Shown piece by piece: positions 1-7,594 of a stretch of DNA of 64,000 nt. Both the position numbers and the translations under genes were made by a program. The number at the start of each line of letters is the position of its first letter. The stretch's first letter is position 1. This DNA is from Oscillospiraceae bacterium (lineage in GTDB: Bacteria > Bacillota > Clostridia > Oscillospirales > Oscillospiraceae), in assembly GCA_916988195.3 (NCBI GenBank), contig CAKASQ030000050.1:102067-166066 (forward strand), in the 5' to 3' direction. The notes under the pieces were generated by a model. It had not been told where the DNA came from, did not search any database, and saw nothing but the letters and a program-made list of their open reading frames with translations.

Positions 1-366
1 TTCGGCCGCAAGTTCCAGTGCGTGGACAAGGGCTTCGAGAAGAACGAGCCGGTCGACGTCGTCATCCGCCCGGAGGACATCGACATCGTTCCGCCCGAGG
101 AGGGCCACCTCTGCGGTACAGTGACGTCCGTCACCTTCAAGGGCGTCCACTACGATACGATTGTCGACTTCAAGGGCTTCAAGTGGCTCATCCAGACGAC
201 GGACTACTGCCCCGTCGACTCCTACATCGGCATTCGCCTGAACCCGGAGGATATTCACATCATGCACAAGAGTGAATATTCCGGTCTCTACGGCGACTAT
301 TCGTCCTACAGTGCGGAATACGACGAGATCGCCGACGCACAGGAGGAAGCCGAAGATGAAGAGTAA
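1..366 (+). CDS. potA: Spermidine/putrescine ABC transporter ATPase, C-terminal part
   Basis: This is the 3' end of a gene that begins before the window; the frame is open from base 1. The visible 121 residues are the regulatory (TOBE-like) C-terminal domain of a PotA-type importer ATPase, recognisable from the stretch VIRPEDIDIVPPEEG and the beta-rich repeat that follows; the nucleotide-binding domain lies upstream and is not seen. It ends in an acidic tail. The next gene starts inside its last codons, which fits translational coupling in a potABCD operon. The family identity rests mostly on the three downstream genes. Confidence 0.85.
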   Translation, partial: FGRKFQCVDKGFEKNEPVDVVIRPEDIDIVPPEEGHLCGTVTSVTFKGVHYDTIVDFKGFKWLIQTTDYCPVDSYIGIRLNPEDIHIMHKSEYSGLYGDYSSYSAEYDEIADAQEEAEDEE

Positions 367-1174
367 GCTTCTTTCCGCGCCGTATATCGTGTGGATGATC
401 CTCTTTACGCTCATCCCGCTTTGCATCGTCTTTTATTATGCGCTCACCGACTCCATCACAGGCGAGTTTACATTTGCAAACCTCACCTCCATGGGAACGT
501 ATCTCCCGATCTTCCTGCGCTCGATCTGGCTGAGCCTGTTTGCCTCGCTCATCTGCCTTGTCATCGGCTACCCGGTCGCGTATTTCATCGCGCAGTGCAA
601 GCCGCTGACGCAGCGGTTTCTGGAGATGCTCATCATGCTCCCGATGTGCATGAGCTTCCTGCTTCGCACGCTCGCGTGGGTCGCGATGCTGGAGAATACC
701 GGCATCATCAACAACTTCATCCGTTCGATCGGTCTTTCTCCCCTGCCCCTCATCCGCTCGAACGGCGCGGTTATCCTCGGCATGGTCTATAACTACCTGC
801 CGTACATGATCCTGCCTTTGTACACGGTCATCATGAAGATCGACAAGCGGCTCGTCGAAGCGGCGCTGGACCTTGGCTGCACGCCCAAGCAGGTGTTCAC
901 AAAGGTTATCCTGCCGCTCTCCGGCCCCGGCATTCTCTCGGGACTGACGATGGTCTTCGTCCCCGCCGTGTCCACATTCTACATTTCCCAGAAACTCGGC
1001 TCGACCGGCACGACGTTAATCGGTGACGTCATCGAGTCCCAGTTCAAGACCGCCTACAATCCGAACCTCGGCGCGGCGATGAGCCTGGTGCTGATGATTC
1101 TCATTTTCATCTGCGTATCGATCATGAACCGCTTCGGCGAAACCGATGAAGAGGAGGTCATGGCAAAGGTATGA
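356..1174 (+). CDS. potB: Spermidine/putrescine ABC transporter permease PotB
   Basis: This is an inner-membrane permease subunit of a polyamine importer, 272 residues with about six hydrophobic segments. The cytoplasmic EAA loop that docks with the ATPase is visible as EAALDLGCTPKQVFTKVILP around residues 165-185. I start it at 356 rather than at an upstream in-frame ATG because an AGGAGG lies at 341-346, the correct distance away, and MKSKLLSAPYIVW is a typical N-terminus. It overlaps potA by 11 bases and potC by 4 bases (ATGA). Confidence 0.92.
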   Translation: MKSKLLSAPYIVWMILFTLIPLCIVFYYALTDSITGEFTFANLTSMGTYLPIFLRSIWLSLFASLICLVIGYPVAYFIAQCKPLTQRFLEMLIMLPMCMSFLLRTLAWVAMLENTGIINNFIRSIGLSPLPLIRSNGAVILGMVYNYLPYMILPLYTVIMKIDKRLVEAALDLGCTPKQVFTKVILPLSGPGILSGLTMVFVPAVSTFYISQKLGSTGTTLIGDVIESQFKTAYNPNLGAAMSLVLMILIFICVSIMNRFGETDEEEVMAKV

Positions 1175-1989
1175 AGCACTTTAACCGCACAGTGACCGTT
1201 CTGGTCTTCATCTTCCTCTATGTCCCAATGATCGTGCTGGCCGTGGCCTCGTTCAATGATGGCCTCGACATCGCGACCTTCAAGGGCTTCACCTTCCGGC
1301 AGTACGCGAACCTTTTCCGCGACGAGACGCTTCTGACGCTGCTCCGAAACTCCCTCATCATCGCGATCCTCTCAAGCCTTATCGCAACGTTCTTCGGCAC
1401 CATGGCCGCCGTCGGCATCCACTCGATGAAGGGCCGGATGCGCAAGGCTGTCATGACGCTGACAAACATCCCAATGACGAACCCCGATATCGTCACGGGC
1501 GTTGCGCTCGCGCTTCTGTTTGCGTTTACGGGTACGATGCTGAAAATCAACTCGATTTTAGGTTTCTGGACACTTCTCATCGCGCACATCACGTTCAATC
1601 TCCCCTATGTCATCTTGAACGTCATGCCGAAGCTCCAGCAGATGGACCCGGACCTGGAAGAAGCCGCACTCGACCTCGGCTGCACGCCGTTTCAGGCGTT
1701 CACAAAGGTCGTCATCCACGAGATCATGCCCGGCATTATCTCCGGCGCCCTGATGGCCTTTACCATGAGCCTCGACGACTTCGTCATTTCGTATTTTGTC
1801 ACAGGCTCGAGCTTCATCACCCTTCCCGTCGAGATCTACAACTACACCAAAAAGCCGATTCAGCCGAAGATCTATGCGCTCTTTACGCTCATGTTCGCAG
1901 TGATTCTGATTCTGATGGTCGTTATGAATCTTCTGCAGGCGCGCAGCGAAAAGCGCGTCCAGCACGGCACGCAGAGGAGGGCTCACTGA
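1171..1989 (+). CDS. potC: Spermidine/putrescine ABC transporter permease PotC
   Basis: This is the second permease subunit, 272 residues with six predicted membrane segments. The EAA loop EEAALDLGCTPFQAFTKVV is at about residues 158-176. The start overlaps the potB stop as ATGA, with a purine-rich GAGGAGG upstream at 1151-1157. With PotB it forms the heterodimeric channel. Its stop shares one base with the potD start (TGATG), so all four genes are tightly coupled. Confidence 0.93.
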   Translation: MKHFNRTVTVLVFIFLYVPMIVLAVASFNDGLDIATFKGFTFRQYANLFRDETLLTLLRNSLIIAILSSLIATFFGTMAAVGIHSMKGRMRKAVMTLTNIPMTNPDIVTGVALALLFAFTGTMLKINSILGFWTLLIAHITFNLPYVILNVMPKLQQMDPDLEEAALDLGCTPFQAFTKVVIHEIMPGIISGALMAFTMSLDDFVISYFVTGSSFITLPVEIYNYTKKPIQPKIYALFTLMFAVILILMVVMNLLQARSEKRVQHGTQRRAH

Positions 1990-3185
1990 TGAAAAAAAGA
2001 ATTCTTTCCGTTCTGCTTCTCACGGTACTCCTCGTCTCGCAGCTTCCTACGACGTCCTTTGCCGCGCAGAACGAGATCACGGTCTATAACTGGGGCCAGT
2101 ACATCTCCGACGGCACGGACGACAGCATGGACGTCATCAAGGAGTTCGAAGCGGAGACCGGCATCAAGGTCAACTATCTGACGTTTGACTCCAACGAGTC
2201 GATGTACACGAAGCTCAAAACCGGCGGCACGTCGTATGATGTGATCATCCCCTCGGACTACATGATCGCAAAGCTCATTTCCGAGGATATGCTCGAGCCC
2301 ATTGACTTTGCCAACACCCCGAACTACCAGTACATCGACGAGGCGTTCCGTGATCAGGCTTACGACCCGGAAAACAAATACTCCGTTCCCTACACGTGGG
2401 GTACGGTCGGCCTGATCTACAACACGCAGTACGTTTCCGACGAGGACGCGAAGAGCTGGAGCTGCCTTTGGAACAGCAAGTATGCCGGCAAGCTTCTCAT
2501 GTTCGATAATCCTCGCGACGCGTTCGCCATCGCCGAGTCGATGCTTGGCTACAGCTACAATACAGAAGACGCGCAGGAGCTCAAGAACGCCGCCGATCTT
2601 CTTGCCACGCAGAAGCCCGTTTTGCAGGCCTACGTCATGGACCAGATCTTTGACAAGCTCGAGCGCGGCGAAGCATGGGCCGCCCCCTATTATGCGGGCG
2701 ACTATCTGACCATGGTTGAGGAAAACCCCGACCTTGCCTTCAGCTTCCCCGAGGAGGGCTTCAACATCTTTATTGACGCCATGTGCATCCCCAAGGGCTG
2801 CCAGAACAAGGAGGGCGCGGAAGCGTTCATCAACTTCCTCTGCCGTCCGGATGTTTCGGCCGCGAACCTGGACTACATCGGTTACTCCACGCCGGAGACA
2901 GCTGCAAAGGAATACATGGACGAGGAGGTCATTGAAAGCCCTGTCTCCTACCCCGACGATGAGACGCTCGCGCGCAGCGAATCGTTTGCAGAGCTCGGCG
3001 TCGAGGCAACACAGACAATGAACGACCTGTGGCTTTCGGTTAAGACCGAGGGCGCGAACACCACGCTCTATCTCGCCCTGACCATTGCCGCCGTTGCTGC
3101 TGTCATCGCCTTCTTCCTCATTTCCGCCGCTGTTACAAGGCGCAGAAAAGCAAGACGCTGCCGCAAATGGCGCGAGACGCAATAA
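1989..3185 (+). CDS. potD: Polyamine substrate-binding protein PotD with C-terminal membrane anchor
   Basis: This is the extracytoplasmic binding protein of the importer, 398 residues. A signal peptide (about residues 1-25, ending TSFAAQ) precedes a PotD/PotF-type fold: ITVYNWGQYISDG near the N-terminus, then DVIIPSDYM and YSVPYTWGTVGLIYN. There is no lipobox cysteine, so it is not a lipoprotein as is usual in Gram-positives. Instead residues about 360-381 form a hydrophobic helix followed by an Arg/Lys-rich tail, which should tether the protein to the outer face of the membrane. It is the last gene of the operon and is followed by a terminator. Confidence 0.93.
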   Translation: MKKRILSVLLLTVLLVSQLPTTSFAAQNEITVYNWGQYISDGTDDSMDVIKEFEAETGIKVNYLTFDSNESMYTKLKTGGTSYDVIIPSDYMIAKLISEDMLEPIDFANTPNYQYIDEAFRDQAYDPENKYSVPYTWGTVGLIYNTQYVSDEDAKSWSCLWNSKYAGKLLMFDNPRDAFAIAESMLGYSYNTEDAQELKNAADLLATQKPVLQAYVMDQIFDKLERGEAWAAPYYAGDYLTMVEENPDLAFSFPEEGFNIFIDAMCIPKGCQNKEGAEAFINFLCRPDVSAANLDYIGYSTPETAAKEYMDEEVIESPVSYPDDETLARSESFAELGVEATQTMNDLWLSVKTEGANTTLYLALTIAAVAAVIAFFLISAAVTRRRKARRCRKWRETQ

Positions 3186-3193
3186 AAGCAAAA

Positions 3194-3227
3194 GGAACCT
3201 CCGGACATTCGGGGGTTCCCTTCTTTT
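3194..3227 (+). terminator. Rho-independent terminator of the pot operon
   Basis: A 10-bp stem (3194-3203 with 3210-3219, one G-U pair) with a six-base loop is followed by TTCTTTT. It lies 9 bases after the potD stop. Confidence 0.85.
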
Positions 3228-3267
3228 ATCTATGGAAAATCCGCAAAAGACTCATTCCACGGCTTTC

Positions 3268-3645
3268 TTATGCGTGCTTCAGCAGTTCAATATCCCGGCT
3301 GTGCTGGCGGACGACCGAGCGCAGGACAGAGACCTCTTCCTCGAGCTCATCGACCCGGCTCTTCGGCGCGAGCGTTTCTAGCATGGTCTGCTGGTTTTCA
3401 AATAGCAGATTGAATTTCGGCTCAAAGTACGATTCCATCAGAGCCGCGGCGCCCTGCATCGCTTCTTTCAGGGTCTGACTCGCAGATTCTTCGATTTTTG
3501 CGCCCATGCGCTGCTCGGATGCCTCAATTTTTGCAGTCATACGTTGTTCAGATTCTTGAATTTTTGTAGTCATACGTTGTTCGGATTCTTGAATTTTTGA
3601 ATCTATGATCTGTGCGATCGCCTGTAAATCTCTTTCGTCGAGCAT
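3268..3645 (-). CDS. Small coiled-coil protein of unknown function
   Basis: This encodes 125 residues and is convergent with the pot operon. I start it at 3645 (MLDERDLQAIAQIID) because GAGGAGG sits 9 bases upstream; an in-frame ATG at 3672 has no ribosome site. Residues about 14-50 are built of an 11-residue unit (KIQESEQRMTT, KIQESEQRMTA, KIEASEQRMGA), visible at DNA level as 33-base direct repeats near 3490-3600. A second helix with heptad spacing follows (RVDELEEEVSVLRSVVRQHS). Proteins of this shape are common near mobile or phage genes in Clostridia, but I cannot assign a function. Confidence 0.6.
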   Translation of the reverse strand: MLDERDLQAIAQIIDSKIQESEQRMTTKIQESEQRMTAKIEASEQRMGAKIEESASQTLKEAMQGAAALMESYFEPKFNLLFENQQTMLETLAPKSRVDELEEEVSVLRSVVRQHSRDIELLKHA

Positions 3646-3718
3646 GCCGCTTTCCCTCCTCTTTTTTACCATTATAGCTGTTTTGCGCGGCTTGTCAATG
3701 CGTGTCAGGTGCGCAGTC

Positions 3719-3770
3719 CGAATAGAAATAGAAAAGCAGTCAATTTCACGAAGAAATCAACTGCTTTTCT
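3719..3770 (-). terminator. Displaced tRNA terminator
   Basis: Arms 3730-3740 and 3760-3770 pair perfectly and the pairing continues inward to a TTCGT loop. On the minus strand the hairpin is followed by ATTTCTATTTCT. It directly follows a copy of the tRNA-Arg 3' end (3770-3783), which is where the terminator of that tRNA would be expected before an element separated the two. Confidence 0.6.
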
Positions 3771-3783
3771 GGTACGTCGGAAG
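3770..3783. other. Left attachment-site remnant of the island (tRNA-Arg 3' end copy)
   Basis: On the minus strand this reads CTTCCGACGTACCA, matching the last 14 bases of tRNA-Arg(ACG) at 20636-20649 (CTTCCGGCGTACCA) with one mismatch and in the same orientation. Together with the terminator that follows it, it looks like the chromosomal side of an integration into the tRNA 3' end. Confidence 0.5.
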
Positions 3784-3880
3784 TTTGCAAGCAAAAACAC
3801 GCCAGTGGCATGTTTTTTCGCAGCAAAGTCCCTTCCCAAGAGGCCGGCGCCTACGCCGGGCGATTGGAAAGGCGCAAAAC

Positions 3881-3912
3881 AAAACTCCGCAAGATAAATC
3901 TTGCGGAGTTTT
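3881..3912. terminator. Bidirectional terminator-like hairpin
   Basis: A perfect 13-bp stem (AAAACTCCGCAAG, 3881-3893, with 3900-3912) has a six-base loop and A/T runs on both sides. It can end minus-strand transcription of the defence cluster. The rest of 3784-3958 holds a short GC-rich inverted repeat near 3843-3862 and no gene that I can support. Confidence 0.6.
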
Positions 3913-3958
3913 GAAAAAAGAGACCTATTTTAATACAAAACGCACACGGCTCTTCTTT

Positions 3959-3994
3959 TCGTTAAATTGTGTAGGAATCGTTAAAAGGTATCTG
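3959..3994. repeat. Direct repeats, candidate integrase arm sites (left)
   Basis: Two adjacent copies of a motif starting TCGTTAAA occur here: TCGTTAAATTGTGTAGGAA at 3959-3977 and TCGTTAAAAGGTATCTG at 3978-3994. Close relatives in the same orientation lie at 20460-20478 and 20535-20553 near the other end of the island. Confidence 0.4.
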
Positions 3995-4109
3995 TTACTA
4001 CTGAAAAACGCTCCAGCGGGCTGTAGTAATCCTTGCCACTCTCTCGGATGATATACCCGTTGTCCAGGCAGTTATCAGCATTCTGTTTGAGGATCAGATA
4101 ATGGCACAT
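3981..4109 (-). CDS. Small hypothetical protein (42 aa)
   Basis: This is a short frame at the end of the minus-strand cluster encoding a 42-residue product containing NADNCLDNGYIIRESGKDYY. It begins just after the stop of the preceding gene (4114) but has no convincing ribosome site, and its stop lies in the repeat at 3978-3994. It may be the tail of a longer lost gene. Confidence 0.25.
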   Translation of the reverse strand: MCHYLILKQNADNCLDNGYIIRESGKDYYSPLERFSVVTDTF

Positions 4110-4113
4110 AAAA

Positions 4114-4383
4114 CTATCTCATGCCCAGCAGTTCCTCTTTGATGTGGTCAAACTCGCCCATAATATCCCTAGTTCTGATGCCATCGACAGTAAGTGTGGG
4201 AGTTGGGTCGTCTCCTCTATGAGAGGATGCCATCAAAGCTGCGCCGCATCCGACTTTAAATATCCACAGCCCGTTGCTTTTCCACCGTAAGTTTTGCTCT
4301 GGAATAACCACCGCAAAAAACTGTTCATTTTCAATCGATTCTAGCGGTATTGTTGTTGCTGTTGGGATTTTCGAAGTAGCCAT
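4114..4383 (-). CDS. Hypothetical protein (89 aa)
   Basis: This encodes 89 residues with no signal peptide or membrane segment and no motif I recognise. The N-terminus is Thr/Ile rich and the centre is aromatic (WKSNGLWIFKVGCG). An AAAGGAG lies 8 bases before the ATG. It follows the DUF4238 gene by 26 bases, so the two are probably co-transcribed and may work together. Confidence 0.55.
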   Translation of the reverse strand: MATSKIPTATTIPLESIENEQFFAVVIPEQNLRWKSNGLWIFKVGCGAALMASSHRGDDPTPTLTVDGIRTRDIMGEFDHIKEELLGMR

Positions 4384-4409
4384 AATATCTCCTTTCGCGT
4401 TGCGGTCTA

Positions 4410-5420
4410 TTACCAGTTGATAATAACGAACTCATCAGCATTTTCACGGATAACCGTATTGTAACGCTGTACGGCTTCGTCAGCAATGTGCGTGATGTAA
4501 TAAGAGTTGTCATTATCTGTGTTTTTGCCTTGCACCATTAAAATCCGTGGAGTAATCGGTAAGAGTCCTGCAAGCGCATTATCTGGTCGCTTGTAAATAA
4601 ATGCCGGAGTGTCGCTGGTTATGAACATAGTCGGGCCGTCAGAAACCAGGAAGTGAAACGAAGTGTGCTTCAAATTGGCCATTGCTGCTTGGTAGATAAC
4701 CCCGGTATCGTTCAAATACTGACGATAATACTGCAAAAGCAAATCATGGCGCATTTCTTCCTCGGCAGTCTTTAGCGAGGGCAGTATGCGATCCTCCTCT
4801 GGAATATCTATATCTCCCAGCCTCATAATGTCATGACATAACCACGAGAGGGCGCTTTCAAATTGAGCGTTTGAAGTAAATCCGCGCCAATCCAAAGCGG
4901 TAAAGAACTTCATAATATATTCACGGTCAAAAGCAGGTATGGAATTGGTAGTGGCGTTAAGAACCTTATTCTCAATAATAGAAACTTGGGTTGACCAAGT
5001 GTTTTCGTATTTTGTTGACCAGTTGGCCTCAATATCTTTGATTTTTACTTGCTCAATTTCATGCCGAATCCGCTTTTTGCTTACAGGTGTTCCGTCTGTA
5101 CGGGTGATTTCCCATTTATCGAAATCATAAAACACCTTGTTCAGTTCAAGGGTATCCTGGATCACCTTACCCTCATAGGTAACGGTATAAGGCGAAACAG
5201 AAGCAAAAATCAGATCCGCATCTGCCTGTGTGCAGATTGGCATTCCTACCTTTATGGAATGAAAATCCGTGATCCCGGCGATGTTTTCTTTATTTCGTTC
5301 TACGATAACACCAGGATCATTCTTAAATTCTACTCTGAGTGTTCCATTGCCACGACTCCAAGCCGACATATAAGTTTGCGGGATGAGGTGATGGTATTTG
5401 GCTTGCGTTTCATTTGCCAT
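4410..5420 (-). CDS. DUF4238 domain protein
   Basis: This encodes 336 residues. The N-terminal KYHHLIPQTYMSAWSR, with paired histidines, and the later FITSDTPAFIYKRP are hallmarks of DUF4238, a family of unknown function often found next to restriction-modification or other defence genes. The centre is mostly alpha-helical. A GGAGG-type site precedes the ATG. It lies 69 bases downstream of the restriction enzyme gene on the same strand, across a hairpin (5441-5483). A defence or accessory role is inferred from location only. Confidence 0.75.
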   Translation of the reverse strand: MANETQAKYHHLIPQTYMSAWSRGNGTLRVEFKNDPGVIVERNKENIAGITDFHSIKVGMPICTQADADLIFASVSPYTVTYEGKVIQDTLELNKVFYDFDKWEITRTDGTPVSKKRIRHEIEQVKIKDIEANWSTKYENTWSTQVSIIENKVLNATTNSIPAFDREYIMKFFTALDWRGFTSNAQFESALSWLCHDIMRLGDIDIPEEDRILPSLKTAEEEMRHDLLLQYYRQYLNDTGVIYQAAMANLKHTSFHFLVSDGPTMFITSDTPAFIYKRPDNALAGLLPITPRILMVQGKNTDNDNSYYITHIADEAVQRYNTVIRENADEFVIINW

Positions 5421-5440
5421 AGTATACCTCCAAAATACTT

Positions 5441-5483
5441 AAGCAGTGGTGACTTGGCGATGTGAGCCCAGTCGCCACTGCTT
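5441..5483. terminator. Hairpin between restriction gene and DUF4238 gene
   Basis: A 14-bp stem (5441-5454 with 5470-5483, one G-U pair) lies between the two genes. The T-run (TTTTTTCTTT) is on the plus-strand side. In the direction of the flanking genes the hairpin is followed only by AAGTATTTTGG, so it could act as a weak attenuator rather than a full stop. Confidence 0.5.
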
Positions 5484-5489
5484 TTTTCT

Positions 5490-6119
5490 TTACAACAATG
5501 CTTCGTTTAAGTATTCTCTTACCCGCCGATCCAGTTCTTCGGCTGTAAATGCGCAAGGCTGAAGGCGCTCTGCCCAGGATCGGCCGGGATGCAGGCAATC
5601 CCACAAAGGCATCTTGCCGCTGTGGCGTCCCTTGCCAGGGTCATGGTTTCCGAAACCGTCTAACACGCGATTCCACACGGGCTTGAAGCGCTCGATGAGC
5701 AGGGACTCCGTCAAAGGAATCCAAATATCATCAACGGACAGGAATCGGCAGCGGAAGTCCTCCAGCCGGAGGTTTGTAGCGGCATCCACGGATTTTGCGT
5801 GGTCAGTCAGTCTCTTGAACAATGCGGTACCAGGGTCAACGGAGTCACCCTGTCCGCCTTTTCTTGCACCGTCCGGGACTGCCTTACCTACATAAATCGG
5901 ACAAGCGTACTGGTCGTTGCGGCAAACATCTGCCAAGACCTCGTAGGCAGGAAAATCGCCAACATAATAAAGAGCATAAACACCAGCACCGATAAAGGGC
6001 TCCGGTGGAAGCGGATAGATATCAGACTCCAGGAGAGCATTTGCAACGCTGGCGCCCAAGTGCCGTTTGTCCAGAGGGTTGAAGGGTTCAAATACGGGGT
6101 AATCAGATTTTTTAGCCAT
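5490..6119 (-). CDS. Eco29kI-family GIY-YIG type II restriction endonuclease
   Basis: This encodes 209 residues and resembles the Eco29kI family, which cuts CCGCGG with a GIY-YIG nuclease fold. The GIY-like element is GVYALYY (about residues 47-53) and the second half is CPIYVGKAVPDG (about residues 73-84). A conserved arginine region (ALFKRLTDHAKS) and the acidic ESLLIERFKPVWN helix supply the other catalytic residues, and PGRSWAERL closes the domain. It overlaps the methyltransferase stop by 8 bases, the usual coupling for an R-M pair. The recognition site cannot be proved from sequence. Confidence 0.85.
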   Translation of the reverse strand: MAKKSDYPVFEPFNPLDKRHLGASVANALLESDIYPLPPEPFIGAGVYALYYVGDFPAYEVLADVCRNDQYACPIYVGKAVPDGARKGGQGDSVDPGTALFKRLTDHAKSVDAATNLRLEDFRCRFLSVDDIWIPLTESLLIERFKPVWNRVLDGFGNHDPGKGRHSGKMPLWDCLHPGRSWAERLQPCAFTAEELDRRVREYLNEALL

Positions 6120-7290
6120 TGTTCACCATCCCTTTCATCTGTGTAATCACGGAATCGCCCACAGCCTTTGCCAGTTTGACAGGCACAGCATTTCCTATCT
6201 GTCTCATGCTTTCAGTCCAAGATGCGCTGAACAGATAATCGTCTGGAAATGTCTGAATGCGTGCACTTTCTCGGACGGTGTAATACCGCACACTACCATC
6301 ATCCAGCACAACCATGTTCTCGCCACCAGGAACCCCATGAGCTCCTGCCTTGATGGTTTTAGACGGCTCATCCAGCTTGCTGCCGGAGTGCCCAGCATAC
6401 ACTCTGGCACCATCACGGAATTCATGGTTGTTAAACAGAGTTGCCTTGCTCAGATCAGTAGGATCAGGCAAGTCACCAATGGCGTCACGGACGGTCTGCC
6501 ATCTAAGAAGCGGGGTATCAGTTTCCTCGACCGCACGGCGGATGGAACGTAACTGCTGCGCGGACAAAGGTGTTTCAGACGGACGCTTCATGCTGTGCTC
6601 TTCCCAATACTCGCCAGTCACCCATTTTGAGTAAAGCAGTGCCTCTTGAGAGTGAGTGGCAGGTGGAAAGCTCCAACTTGCGTTGAAATCGCTTCTGAAG
6701 CCAACGATAATGACACGATGGCGGGACTGCGGTACGCCATAGTCAGCAGCATTTAAAAGTCGGAACACAACATTGTAAGAAAGACCATCATCATGTCCGG
6801 AAGTATGGTACTGTTCTAGTAGCGTCAGATGCTCCTCCCAAGTCATTGTGGCCTTCTTCACAACTTCGGGATGTTGAAGCTGCAAGAGGATGTAATTAAA
6901 ATAGGAGCTAAAAGACTTTCGAAGCAGTCCTTTGACATTTTCAAAAATAAAAGCTTGGGGCTGTGTCTCGCGGACAGCCCTCACGGCTTCCGGAAACATA
7001 TCACGCTTGTCGTTGTACGCCTGGTGCTTCCCGCCCAAAGAAAAGGGCTGGCATGGCGGGCCACCAGCAACAAGCTGAATTCTTCCCGTGTAACCATCAT
7101 AGCTGACAGTCCGAACATCCGACTGGAACACCGTCCAATCATTCACGCCAGGATAACCATTGGCAATGTTTCTTTTTATATTGTCGCAGGAATCTTTGTC
7201 CCACTCAAAAAGTGCTTCGTGGTCGAAACCTGCCTGTTGTAGGCCAAGCGCAAGGCCGCCCGTTCCGCTGAATAATTCTATCGATTTCAT
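6112..7290 (-). CDS. C5-cytosine DNA methyltransferase
   Basis: This encodes 392 residues with the full set of C5-methyltransferase motifs: FSGTGGLALG (motif I, residues 7-16), GGPPCQPFS with catalytic Cys80 (motif IV), ENVKG (VI), PQSRHRVII (VIII), and near the C-terminus ESARIQTFPDDY and QIGNAVPVKLA (IX-X). It should methylate the site cut by the adjacent Eco29kI-like enzyme and so protect the host. It is placed upstream of the nuclease, so protection is made first. A small XRE regulator lies just upstream. Confidence 0.93.
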   Translation of the reverse strand: MKSIELFSGTGGLALGLQQAGFDHEALFEWDKDSCDNIKRNIANGYPGVNDWTVFQSDVRTVSYDGYTGRIQLVAGGPPCQPFSLGGKHQAYNDKRDMFPEAVRAVRETQPQAFIFENVKGLLRKSFSSYFNYILLQLQHPEVVKKATMTWEEHLTLLEQYHTSGHDDGLSYNVVFRLLNAADYGVPQSRHRVIIVGFRSDFNASWSFPPATHSQEALLYSKWVTGEYWEEHSMKRPSETPLSAQQLRSIRRAVEETDTPLLRWQTVRDAIGDLPDPTDLSKATLFNNHEFRDGARVYAGHSGSKLDEPSKTIKAGAHGVPGGENMVVLDDGSVRYYTVRESARIQTFPDDYLFSASWTESMRQIGNAVPVKLAKAVGDSVITQMKGMVNNG

Positions 7291-7368
7291 ATTGTACCTC
7301 TTGTTTTAACAGAGTCAGTTATCGTTGCCTGCTGTAAGCGTATCACTTCAACTGTCCATAAAAAGAGA

Positions 7369-7593
7369 CTAATTCTCGGAGGTGAGCGTCTCATCCTTGA
7401 TGATTTCCATGATATCCTCCACGCGGCAATCAAGTGCAACACAGATTTTTAGTATCACATCTGTGGTCACATTTTCTCCCTTGCCGAGCTTAACGAGAGA
7501 AGATGAACTGATGCCTGCTACTTTCCGTAGGTCGGATTTCTTCATATTTTTGTCAATCAGCAACTTCCAAAGCCTGTTATAACTCATTCTCAT
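7369..7593 (-). CDS. XRE-family HTH regulator, possible R-M controller
   Basis: This encodes 74 residues, essentially a single Cro/CI helix-turn-helix (KKSDLRKVAGISSSSLVKLG) followed by VTTDVILKICVALDCRVEDIMEII. I start it at 7593 because GAGGAG lies about 10 bases upstream. It begins one base after the stop of the ABC ATPase and precedes the methyltransferase by 78 bases. Small XRE proteins of this type commonly sit directly before C5-methyltransferase genes, so it may be a controller of the R-M pair, or it may also regulate the ABC-3C genes. Confidence 0.8.
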   Translation of the reverse strand: MRMSYNRLWKLLIDKNMKKSDLRKVAGISSSSLVKLGKGENVTTDVILKICVALDCRVEDIMEIIKDETLTSEN

Positions 7594-7594
7594 A

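Noticed and set aside
1983..3191. 402-codon open frame opposite potD
   Set aside because: High GC leaves the antisense frame open. Its product is Arg/Val/Gly rich without domains, and potD is a clear gene.
3480..3610. 33-base repeats as a CRISPR array
   Set aside because: The units are contiguous without spacers and encode an in-frame protein repeat.
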